Source: a virus. Taken from it: a stretch of DNA of 22,387 bases. Location: positions 1-22,387 of IMG/VR virus record IMGVR_UViG_3300049629_001199, one strand, 5' to 3'. The notes under the pieces are model-generated. The model was not told the origin of the DNA. It made no database searches and saw only the letters and a program-made list of their open reading frames with translations. This document shows positions 5,478-10,454 of the stretch, piece by piece. The position numbers and the translations under genes are program-made. Numbering within the stretch: the first letter of the stretch is position 1; every line of letters begins with the position of its first letter.

Positions 5478-5508
5478 TTTGACTACCTTTCGTTTGTTTG
5501 TATAATTA

Positions 5509-5531
5509 AGTATAACAGGGGGGGCTGACAA
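5509..5531 (-). promoter_or_regulatory. TTGTCAG-class promoter
   Basis: Minus strand: TTGTCAGCCCCCCC-TGT-TATACT. The -10 TATACT (5509-5514) has a TGT extension. TTGTCA (5526-5531) is 11 bases upstream, too close for a normal -35. The same arrangement occurs at 6523-6545, 7001-7023 and 4281-4303. Confidence 0.65.
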
Positions 5532-5540
5532 ATTAGGCAC

Positions 5541-5592
5541 TTATTTGCTTAGGCTCACTGTGATACTGGTCACATTTATTTGCTAAGGCTCA
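5541..5592. repeat. 17-bp direct repeat around a CRP-like site
   Basis: TTATTTGCTTAGGCTCA (5541-5557) and TTATTTGCTAAGGCTCA (5576-5592) differ at one base and are 35 bases apart. The exact CRP-like palindrome 5559-5574 lies between them. Confidence 0.75.
5559..5574. promoter_or_regulatory. CRP-like site, exact palindrome
   Basis: TGTGA-TACTGG-TCACA. It is centred about 64 bases upstream of the expected start of the 5509-5531 promoter, near the class I CRP activator position. Framed by the 17-bp direct repeat. Confidence 0.65.
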
Positions 5593-5628
5593 TTGCTTAT
5601 TTATCTTTATTTAATTGTTATAGTAGCA

Positions 5629-5657
5629 ATACTAGCAGATAAAAGTCAAAAAGTCAA
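5629..5657 (-). promoter_or_regulatory. Upstream tandem promoter, TTGACT/TAGTAT
   Basis: Minus strand: TTGACT (5652-5657), 17-base spacer, TAGTAT (5629-5634) with a TGC extension. A second TTGACT lies inside the spacer. The region after the -10 (TGCTACTATA) matches the rightward promoter at 6729-6757 (TCTACTATA), so the two look like mirrored copies. Confidence 0.6.
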
Positions 5658-5688
5658 ATCGACACGCCGTAAAATGGGAAAATATTTG

Positions 5689-5704
5689 TGTGACCTTAAA
5701 CACA
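5689..5704. promoter_or_regulatory. CRP-like site, one mismatch
   Basis: TGTGA-CCTTAA-ACACA, one base from the palindrome. Its centre six bases are the same as in the site at 1527-1542. It lies upstream of the 5629-5657 promoter. Confidence 0.45.
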
Positions 5705-5708
5705 TTAG

Positions 5709-5729
5709 TTATCCACAGCCTGTGGAAAA
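5709..5729. promoter_or_regulatory. DnaA box and inverted partner
   Basis: TTATCCACA (5709-5717) is an exact DnaA-box consensus. TGTGGAAAA (5721-5729) is a one-mismatch box in the opposite orientation, making a TCCACA-GCC-TGTGGA dyad. CACGTG follows at 5733-5738. Confidence 0.55.
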
Positions 5730-5738
5730 CGCCACGTG

Positions 5739-5774
5739 GAAAAATCGCAGTGTTTTATTTCTGCGATCTTTTTT
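5739..5774. terminator. Bidirectional terminator
   Basis: ATCGCAG (5744-5750), 10-base loop, CTGCGAT (5761-5767). T tracts follow on both strands: C-TTTTTT on plus, TTTTT on minus. It ends the 6467-5777 operon just past the stop at 5777. Confidence 0.75.
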
Positions 5775-5776
5775 AT

Positions 5777-5866
5777 TTATTCTTTTACAAATAAATAAGC
5801 GCCATAAAATAAACAAATAAAAGAAAACCAAAACAATGCGTTACCGCTTACAAAAAAGTTATTCAT
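5777..5866 (-). CDS. Tiny membrane protein (29 aa)
   Basis: 29 residues: MNNFFVSGNALFWFSFICLF then YGAYLFVKE, almost entirely one aromatic-rich membrane segment. GAGGAA precedes the ATG inside the upstream gene, and the two genes overlap by eight bases. It is the last gene before a strong terminator. Its size makes it less certain, but position, ribosome binding site and hydrophobicity all support it. Confidence 0.6.
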   Translation of the reverse strand: MNNFFVSGNALFWFSFICLFYGAYLFVKE

Positions 5867-5954
5867 TAGTTTCCTCAATTTCATTTAGCAATTCCCAAAG
5901 TATTGGTTCTAACGCAATTGCGCTTTCATCTAATTTTTGTTGGAGTGTTTTCAT
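5859..5954 (-). CDS. Tiny acidic helical protein (31 aa)
   Basis: 31 residues: MKTLQQKLDESAIALEPILW then ELLNEIEETNE. A single amphipathic acidic helix. AAGGAG from the preceding gene serves as ribosome binding site, and an ATGA overlap joins them. Function is unknown. Confidence 0.6.
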   Translation of the reverse strand: MKTLQQKLDESAIALEPILWELLNEIEETNE

Positions 5955-6118
5955 TTTTTATTCTCCTTATAAAGAAAATCCCAAGCCTTACGGCATAACA
6001 CGATAGACTTACAGTTATCGCAACAGATAACCCCGTGAGGGTTAAGGTCTAAGTCATAGACATCAACGCTTGCTGATGTTGCGCCACATACTGAGGCGAG
6101 GTTTACATAGGTACTCAT
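5951..6118 (-). CDS. Small CCxxC...C protein (55 aa)
   Basis: 55 residues: MSTYVNLASVCGATSASVDV..., then HGVICCDNCKSIVLCRKAW. Cysteines at about 11, 32, 33, 36 and 42 suggest a metal site. TAATG overlap with the upstream gene and ATGA overlap with the downstream one. Function is unknown. Confidence 0.7.
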   Translation of the reverse strand: MSTYVNLASVCGATSASVDVYDLDLNPHGVICCDNCKSIVLCRKAWDFLYKENKK

Positions 6119-6282
6119 TATTTTACTCCTTCGAATAATTCTTTACACTTATTAGGATTTTCCCAATAAGGCTGACCCTCATGGTAGAGGGCGGGGGCTA
6201 ATACAACCTGACCGCATGGGCATAGGTTCATTAAGCCTTTAGGGTAATCGCTTACAGTAGCGAATTTAGTCCAAATACTCAT
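6118..6282 (-). CDS. Small CPCGQ protein (54 aa)
   Basis: 54 residues: MSIWTKFATVSDYPKGLMNL, then CPCGQVVLAP (21-30), a His at about 34 and a Cys at 46. The CPCGQ motif recurs in the divergent gene at 6790-6966 (CPCGQC). A small zinc-binding protein is plausible. ATGA overlap with the upstream gene. Confidence 0.7.
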   Translation of the reverse strand: MSIWTKFATVSDYPKGLMNLCPCGQVVLAPALYHEGQPYWENPNKCKELFEGVK

Positions 6283-6467
6283 TTAGACACCTTCCATCTT
6301 GTCCACATAGGTAGACGCTCAGGGTCGGTATCATCATACCAACGCTCAATGTTATTTTCACAATCTTGGCAGAAAGTAAATTGCTCATCTCCAATTTCTG
6401 AGATAGCAGATTTCATAGGGTTATGCTCTGAAAACTCTGAGCATTTTGTTATTGTTAGTGTAGTCAT
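6279..6467 (-). CDS. Small CxxC protein (62 aa), first gene of operon
   Basis: 62 residues: MTTLTITKCSEFSEHNPMKS..., FTFCQDCENNIERWYDDTDP, then a Trp-rich end (MWTRWKVSK). CQDC plus C9 and H15 may bind zinc. The start is ATG 6467 with an AAAGGTGG ribosome binding site. The leader and first codons resemble those of the 5477 gene (ATGACTACACTAAC versus ATGACTTACACTAT), so the two operon heads probably share an origin. Confidence 0.7.
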   Translation of the reverse strand: MTTLTITKCSEFSEHNPMKSAISEIGDEQFTFCQDCENNIERWYDDTDPERLPMWTRWKVSK

Positions 6468-6522
6468 TTTAGACCACCTTTCTTTAGAGGATTTCTTTAC
6501 CTCATTTTTTCTTGATACTGTA

Positions 6523-6545
6523 AGTATAGCAGGGGGGTCTGACAA
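6523..6545 (-). promoter_or_regulatory. TTGTCAG-class promoter
   Basis: Minus strand: TTGTCAGACCCCCC-TGC-TATACT. TATACT is at 6523-6528 and TTGTCA at 6540-6545, an 11-base gap. It drives the 6467-5777 operon. The CRP-like site 6578-6593 is centred about 70 bases upstream of the expected start. Confidence 0.65.
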
Positions 6546-6577
6546 ATTGAGGGGTATAAATGGGATAAATCGGACAT

Positions 6578-6593
6578 TGTGAGGTGTATCACA
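6578..6593. promoter_or_regulatory. CRP-like site, exact palindrome
   Basis: TGTGA-GGTGTA-TCACA, an exact match to TGTGA-N6-TCACA, about 70 bases upstream of the expected start of the 6467 operon. Confidence 0.65.
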
Positions 6594-6607
6594 TGAGAGG
6601 TAGGTCA

Positions 6608-6728
6608 CATTTATCGGGGGAATTATAACAATAGCGTAACAATCCTAGTAGTATCGGTGTGTCGACTTGACAAAATGGCACGTGCGATCAGTGTGGTATA
6701 AATCACATACGACACGCCGTGTTTGGAC
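6608..6728. other. Divergent control region between left and right arms
   Basis: Between the leftward 6523-6545 and rightward 6729-6757 promoters. Contains GTGTCGACTTGACA (6659-6672), CACGTG (6679-6684), a one-mismatch CRP-like site and GACACGCCGT (6711-6720). GTGTCG next to TTGAC also occurs at 1551-1570 and, on the minus strand, at 5652-5665. Confidence 0.55.
6692..6707. promoter_or_regulatory. CRP-like site, one mismatch
   Basis: TGTGG-TATAAA-TCACA, centred about 64 bases upstream of the expected start of the rightward promoter at 6729-6757. Confidence 0.45.
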
Positions 6729-6757
6729 TTGACTTTTGGGGTATTGTGTGATAGTAT
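6729..6757 (+). promoter_or_regulatory. Rightward promoter TTGACT/TAGTAT
   Basis: TTGACT (6729-6734), 17-base spacer, TAGTAT (6752-6757) with a TGA extension. It drives the 6790-7608 operon. Its sequence around the -10 matches the leftward promoter at 5629-5657. Confidence 0.75.
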
Positions 6758-6789
6758 TCTACTATAGAAAATAAAGAAAGGAATTCAAA

Positions 6790-6966
6790 ATGAATTCACT
6801 AACATTAGAACAAAAAATCGCTAAGGCTGCCCACATGGTAGCAAATGGTCAGGTAGTGTCCTTTAGAGGAGCCTCTGCCGATACCTACATCAAGGTTGAG
6901 CGTATGGCTAACCGCATTAAGCAGGAGCGTGAGTTCCCACAGTGCCCATGCGGACAGTGTGACTAA
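6790..6966 (+). CDS. Small CPCGQC protein (58 aa)
   Basis: 58 residues: MNSLTLEQKIAKAAHMVANG..., a helical body, then REFPQCPCGQCD at the C-terminus. The terminal CPCGQC repeats the CPCGQ of the 6118-6282 product. GAAAGGA ribosome binding site. First gene of the short rightward operon; function unknown. Confidence 0.75.
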   Translation: MNSLTLEQKIAKAAHMVANGQVVSFRGASADTYIKVERMANRIKQEREFPQCPCGQCD

Positions 6967-7000
6967 GCACACACCAACACACCCCCAAATAGGGCTGGTT

Positions 7001-7023
7001 TTGTCAGTCCCCTAGTGTAGAAT
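7001..7023 (+). promoter_or_regulatory. TTGTCAG-class promoter, rightward copy
   Basis: TTGTCAGTCCCC..., TAGAAT at 7018-7023, 11 bases after TTGTCA (7001-7006), as in the three leftward copies. It lies between the first and second genes of the rightward operon. Confidence 0.5.
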
Positions 7024-7055
7024 ACTAAGTATAAGAATCAAACAAAGGACAGTAA

Positions 7056-7202
7056 ATGATAAAAGACGAATTAAGAGATGAAGCCGTTAAGTTAGCAAAA
7101 GAGAAGTACGGCGATAACTGGTTAGCAGGTCTATGGGGTTGCGCTGGTGTATTACTAACAGAAAAAGATTTCAAGGTTATTATTAGCGTTATGGAGAAAT
7201 AA
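7056..7202 (+). CDS. Small hypothetical protein (48 aa)
   Basis: 48 residues: MIKDELRDEAVKLAKEKYGD then NWLAGLWGCAGVLLTEKDFK. A charged helix followed by a more hydrophobic one. AAAGGACAGTAA ribosome binding region. Function is unknown. The next gene starts three bases after its stop. Confidence 0.7.
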   Translation: MIKDELRDEAVKLAKEKYGDNWLAGLWGCAGVLLTEKDFKVIISVMEK

Positions 7203-7204
7203 GA

Positions 7205-7321
7205 ATGAACCCTTTTACATCATTGATTGATTGGTTAGATGAGAACGCAGACTATGCCCCTATTGGAGCATTTATAGGCTTAGGCATAGCATTAGTGTTA
7301 GCCTTTACACTAGGAGCATAA
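7205..7321 (+). CDS. Tiny membrane protein (38 aa)
   Basis: 38 residues: MNPFTSLIDWLDENADYAPI then GAFIGLGIALVLAFTLGA. An acidic N-terminal helix and one C-terminal membrane segment. No strong ribosome binding site is visible, so translation may be coupled to the upstream gene. Its 3' end supplies AGGAG to the next gene. Confidence 0.6.
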   Translation: MNPFTSLIDWLDENADYAPIGAFIGLGIALVLAFTLGA

Positions 7322-7326
7322 GAACT

Positions 7327-7608
7327 ATGTTATCCGAACGAGATAGACGAAGGGCACACCTCAAAAGCGGGGGAACAATAAGTAACTACGACAGAAGCCA
7401 TTACAAGAAAGAAGAACAAATGATAAAAGCAACATTAACAACAACAATGGGTACTACTAAGGGTATGGAATTCGATACTAAGGAACACCTACTAGAGTTT
7501 ATTGAATTGTTTGAGTCGGCACTACCATTAGGTACGGCAGTCAACATTGATGCGCCACTAGTAGGCATCCATAGTGGGTGGATACAGGGTAAGGCACCCA
7601 AAATCTAA
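7327..7608 (+). CDS. LPxGxxV family protein with possible N-terminal extension (93 or 62 aa)
   Basis: The 62 residues from the internal ATG at 7420 (MIKATLTTTMGTTKGMEFDT...) align with the 5292-5477 product: GTTK, FI, LP.G..V, G..SG, GKA. The frame extends upstream to ATG 7327, adding a basic segment (MLSERDRRRAHLKSGGTISN...). ATG 7327 has a strong AGGAG at good distance, while 7420 has only AAGAAAGAAGAA. Both forms may be made. Function is unknown. Confidence 0.7.
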   Translation: MLSERDRRRAHLKSGGTISNYDRSHYKKEEQMIKATLTTTMGTTKGMEFDTKEHLLEFIELFESALPLGTAVNIDAPLVGIHSGWIQGKAPKI

Positions 7609-7631
7609 GCAACTAGATAGATCAAACTAGT

Positions 7632-7662
7632 AGTGTGTCCGTTATGGGCGCACTATTTTTTT
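7632..7662 (+). terminator. Rho-independent terminator
   Basis: AGTGTGTCC (7632-7640), loop GTTAT, GGGCGCACT (7646-7654), nine pairs including two G-U, then a seven-T run. Ends the 6790-7608 operon. Confidence 0.85.
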
Positions 7663-7768
7663 ATGTTTTTATTCTCAATACTATGTATCATACATCTGGA
7701 CAAAATATTCAGATTTTAGGCTATTTGGGTTTTGGGCATGGTATAGAAAGGCTCAATGAAAGAGGTGC

Positions 7769-7774
7769 TATAAT
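7769..7774 (+). promoter_or_regulatory. Extended -10 promoter TGC-TATAAT
   Basis: A perfect TATAAT with TGC extension and no convincing -35. The start would be near 7781, followed by an AGGAGGA ribosome binding site for the gene at 7801. The gene-free stretch 7663-7768 otherwise shows only a palindrome ATGTAT-C-ATACAT (7683-7695). Confidence 0.75.
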
Positions 7775-7800
7775 TATATAGAGTTCTTGTAGGAGGAATT

Positions 7801-8061
7801 ATGTTAACTAACTATTTTGAGGCTTCAGAAAAACCTGAGTTACTAGAGACGTTTATGGCCAAACTGGTTTTAAGCATAACTGTCGAAAAAGGTTTGGATC
7901 AAAGCGCAATGTCAGCCGATGAAAGACAGGAAGTTGGCATCACTATCACTCAAGAGTGGGCAGATGGTAAAACTTTGGTAGAGATGTATGATATCTTGTT
8001 TGAAAAATTTGGCTCTGAAGAAGAACAAGCAGATTATGCAAACTGGAAACTTTCCATCTAA
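7801..8061 (+). CDS. Hypothetical acidic protein (86 aa)
   Basis: 86 residues: MLTNYFEASEKPELLETFMA..., helical and acidic, ending EEEQADYANWKLSI. It has one of the strongest ribosome binding sites in the window (AGGAGGAATT) and its own extended -10 promoter, so it is probably well expressed. No family is recognised. Confidence 0.8.
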   Translation: MLTNYFEASEKPELLETFMAKLVLSITVEKGLDQSAMSADERQEVGITITQEWADGKTLVEMYDILFEKFGSEEEQADYANWKLSI

Positions 8062-8092
8062 TTTTATTTTTCAGAATCATTAGGAGATCAAT

Positions 8093-8260
8093 ATGGGAAT
8101 CTTAGATAATCTAGAAAATGCCTGGGATGACGAATTCTTATTCGAATCCAAGCCTATACCAGTAACAGACAATATGGGAAGGTCAATAGAAGAGCCCAAC
8201 CTGGCTGTAAAATTATTTTCAGAAACCTGTTGCACAGAATGTGGTTGCAAAAATGGATAG
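8093..8260 (+). CDS. Small protein with C-terminal Cys cluster (55 aa)
   Basis: 55 residues: MGILDNLENAWDDEFLFESK..., ending SETCCTECGCKNG. The last ten residues hold four cysteines (CCxxCxC). TTAGGAGATCA ribosome binding site. It overlaps the next gene by eight bases. A redox or metal-binding tail is possible; function is unknown. Confidence 0.75.
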   Translation: MGILDNLENAWDDEFLFESKPIPVTDNMGRSIEEPNLAVKLFSETCCTECGCKNG

Positions 8261-8423
8261 CGATCAACAACAACTAACTCCAGAACAAGCACAAGCAATT
8301 TTATTATTTCAGATTGAGCAGAGAATAAGGTTTGCTATTGCAAAACAAGTTGAGAATAAATTTCACGGTATGTATCATAATGCGTCACACGATATAGCAC
8401 AGTTTATAAGAAATAGCGCTTAA
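8253..8423 (+). CDS. Small Gln-rich helical protein (56 aa)
   Basis: 56 residues: MDSDQQQLTPEQAQAILLFQ, then IEQRIRFAIAKQVENKFHGM and a short His-containing end. I use ATG 8253; an in-frame GTG at 8241 is possible. Its stop overlaps the stop of the convergent oxygenase gene. Function is unknown. Confidence 0.65.
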   Translation: MDSDQQQLTPEQAQAILLFQIEQRIRFAIAKQVENKFHGMYHNASHDIAQFIRNSA

Positions 8424-9010
8424 GGATAAGCAGATCCATCAGTTTTCTCAACATCACCAAATAACTCTGGGTTTAAGATAACTGGTTTGTCGACAGTTCC
8501 TCTAACAAACGAAGTAGAAAAATACCTATAGCCATCACTTGTAACTTCTGTGGTTCCATGTGGTATATTTCCACCATGCATAACTAAAGACCTGGCTTTT
8601 GGTTTGTGAGAAAAATCCAGGGATGGATAATGTATCTCTCCACCTAGATAATCGTCATTGTAATATATAACAATCCCATAACGAATATAGTAATCAATCT
8701 CTTTATTCCAATAGTCTTTATGTACTTCCATAAAGTTTCCACTTGGGTGTCTTTGCAACGAAACGTGATCAAAGTATAAAACATCGTCAAACAAGGTTTT
8801 TACTTTGTCGCTAATTTGATAAAAGACTGGTGGAAGTTCTCCTATTTTTTGCTTTCCAAAAAAGAAACCTTTTTCGTATTCTTCGTTATAAGATTTCCAC
8901 CATTCAGCCTCATCTAAGGTTTTGCAATAGTTCAAAACCTCTTCTTGCTCTTGGATACTTACAAAGTCTTCAATCTCGTAAATGTCGGGGGATAGAAGGT
9001 TAACCTTCAC
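8420..9010 (-). CDS. 2-oxoglutarate/Fe(II) oxygenase, prolyl-4-hydroxylase-like
   Basis: 196 residues with the double-stranded beta-helix motifs of the P4H-type family: FMEVHKDYW gives the HxD iron ligands (H97, D99), GGEIHYP (123-129) forms the core strand, H151 in IPHGTTEV is the third ligand, and R162 (YRYFST) fits the 2-oxoglutarate-binding position. Such enzymes hydroxylate Pro or other residues using O2 and 2-oxoglutarate. Start is a GTG at 9010, overlapping the upstream gene by 11 bases. It is relevant that collagen-like and Pro/Thr-rich fibre genes lie a few kilobases away. The actual substrate is unknown. Confidence 0.88.
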   Translation of the reverse strand: MKVNLLSPDIYEIEDFVSIQEQEEVLNYCKTLDEAEWWKSYNEEYEKGFFFGKQKIGELPPVFYQISDKVKTLFDDVLYFDHVSLQRHPSGNFMEVHKDYWNKEIDYYIRYGIVIYYNDDYLGGEIHYPSLDFSHKPKARSLVMHGGNIPHGTTEVTSDGYRYFSTSFVRGTVDKPVILNPELFGDVEKTDGSAYP

Positions 9011-9200
9011 TGGCTAATTCCCACATACGAATATCAACAAACCCATAACGAGATAGATCAGCCAACTCCTCAGTATCTGCTTCAATAACAAGTCTTACAT
9101 TTGACTCGACATCAAACCCTGGCTCGTACTCTTTTTGGGCATTTGCCAGATATGCTTCTTGAATCTTTTCTAAAATTGGTTTGTAATAAAACTTAGGCAA
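9000..9200 (-). CDS. Hypothetical protein (66 aa)
   Basis: 66 residues: MPKFYYKPILEKIQEAYLAN..., then FDVESNVRLVIEADTEELAD. The start is a TTG at 9200 with AGGTGG five bases upstream; no ATG is available. Overlaps both neighbours. It looks like a small alpha/beta protein; function unknown. Confidence 0.7.
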   Translation of the reverse strand: MPKFYYKPILEKIQEAYLANAQKEYEPGFDVESNVRLVIEADTEELADLSRYGFVDIRMWELASEG

Positions 9201-9378
9201 TTACGCCACCTGCTTTTAACTTGTCATAGATGTTTGACATCATAAAGCCAAGGCTTGGCTGTGATTGCTCAATTTGAGACTTTAGCGCTGTCTCATCTAG
9301 TCCAGCCTGGAGGCCTAATGCAAGATTATCTGCATTGATGCTTTCCATCATTATGTCTACTGCTTGTTCTTTTGTCAT
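9193..9378 (-). CDS. Hypothetical helical protein (61 aa)
   Basis: 61 residues: MTKEQAVDIMMESINADNLA..., ending YDKLKAGGVIA. I choose ATG 9378, which lies six bases after AGGA and overlaps the upstream stop as ATGA. The ATG at 9384 sits directly on the ribosome binding site. Pattern TKEQAVDIM resembles small phage helical proteins; function is unknown. Confidence 0.72.
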   Translation of the reverse strand: MTKEQAVDIMMESINADNLALGLQAGLDETALKSQIEQSQPSLGFMMSNIYDKLKAGGVIA

Positions 9379-10145
9379 ACCCATTCCTTTTCTTGGTCGT
9401 AAGTTACAGAGTACTCCCCTGTAAATATCTCTGCATAAGAGATGATATCTCTATTATACCTTATAAGGGTTTCTTTGCCAACTTTGTCACACAGGTACTT
9501 CCTACCATTGGTTAGTTCCTGGAACTTCATCCCCTGCCCTTCTAGGGCCTTATTAAGGGTATCCAAGTAACGTTCCTTGCCATAACGTTTTGACACAAAT
9601 GATTGATCAACATAATCAAACCTTGCTTGTGCATCATTCTTTCTTGCAATGTCCGAATTGTCTATTATGTACCTTGTTGCAAAATGATCCATCCGTGTAG
9701 ACCAGTTTCGCATGTTGTCGCTGTATTTCTCCATGTTCTTGAGAGTTGAGTCAGCGAAAGCCATGCGTATAAGGTCTTGTTCGGAGAGATCAGCCTCTAT
9801 TGCGAAACTTATCAAAAAAGCGGTTGCGAAAGGAAACTTGTCGCTATATGTCGAAACGCCAAAGTGAACATTTGGATTAAACGACTCGACAGACATATTA
9901 TCTTCCAAGAGTCGCATATGGTTTCCGAGAGATACAAACTCTTGTCGATTCATATCGCAGTCGACGAACAAACATTCTTCTGGATTGATCCCGTCGGCGA
10001 GACATAAAAGATTTTTATCGTACGAACCCACTATTTTCGAACCGTTAAAACGCTCTAGTAATTTTGCGGACATAAAACCATCCATGTCAGGGGATATAAT
10101 AAGATTCGTCGAATGCTCTAGTGTGTTAAGTATCTCTGTTTTCAT
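9375..10145 (-). CDS. Possible DHH-superfamily protein
   Basis: 256 residues. Near the N-terminus, NLIISPDMDGFMSAKLLE (about 15-32) resembles motif I of DHH phosphoesterases (DxDG followed by a helix), and CLFVDCDM followed by LGNHM could be degenerate motifs II and III. The usual HD and DHH signatures are incomplete, so catalysis is doubtful. Start at ATG 10145; AGGAG is 12 bases upstream, and a TTG at 10154 is the alternative. First gene of the leftward operon that ends with the oxygenase. A divergent promoter probably lies in the 35 bases before 10180. Confidence 0.45.
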   Translation of the reverse strand: MKTEILNTLEHSTNLIISPDMDGFMSAKLLERFNGSKIVGSYDKNLLCLADGINPEECLFVDCDMNRQEFVSLGNHMRLLEDNMSVESFNPNVHFGVSTYSDKFPFATAFLISFAIEADLSEQDLIRMAFADSTLKNMEKYSDNMRNWSTRMDHFATRYIIDNSDIARKNDAQARFDYVDQSFVSKRYGKERYLDTLNKALEGQGMKFQELTNGRKYLCDKVGKETLIRYNRDIISYAEIFTGEYSVTYDQEKEWV

Positions 10146-10164
10146 TTTATTCAAATACTCCTGT

Positions 10165-10170
10165 TATAAT
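10165..10170 (+). promoter_or_regulatory. Extended -10 TGT-TATAAT
   Basis: TATAAT nine bases before the ATG at 10180, with TGT extension. The transcript would have a leader of only a few bases. Confidence 0.6.
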
Positions 10171-10179
10171 AATATAGTT

Positions 10180-10449
10180 ATGACAATACAAGACTGGGCT
10201 TCCTTAATCGTAGCGATACTTACAATTGTATCATCAATCGCCTTTGCAATCAAGTGGATGGTAAAACATTATCTCAGCGAACTTAAGCCCAATTCTGGAT
10301 CATCGATGAAAGACCAAATGTCAAGATTAGAGTTGGCTGTTCAGGAACAAAAAATTAATTCCGAAGAATCACGAGATCGCCAAGAAAGAAAACTAGACGA
10401 ATTGTATAGAATTTTGCTTGAACATATTGCTAAAAATGACAAGAAGTAA
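10180..10449 (+). CDS. Small membrane protein with coiled coil (89 aa), holin-like shape
   Basis: 89 residues: MTIQDWASLIVAILTIVSSI starts a membrane segment (about 7-28). It is followed by a linker and a long charged coiled coil (about 48-85, with LELAVQEQKINSEESRDRQE) ending KNDKK. One membrane span plus a cytoplasmic coiled coil is common for phage holin-like or lysis accessory proteins, but no signature proves it. The lysozyme-like gene is 10 kb away. The start is ATG 10180, close behind TATAAT. Confidence 0.65.
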   Translation: MTIQDWASLIVAILTIVSSIAFAIKWMVKHYLSELKPNSGSSMKDQMSRLELAVQEQKINSEESRDRQERKLDELYRILLEHIAKNDKK

Positions 10450-10454
10450 TTAAA

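Noticed and set aside
6665-6702. Rightward promoter TTGACA ... TATAAA at 6667-6702
   Set aside because: The spacing is 24 bases, too long for sigma70. TTGACA here is better explained as part of the recurrent GTGTCG element.
8080-8298. Reverse ORF of 70 residues
   Set aside because: Antisense to the 8093-8260 gene, which has a good ribosome binding site and fits the rightward operon.
9777-10007. Forward ORF of 76 residues
   Set aside because: Antisense to the DHH-like gene, with no start signals.
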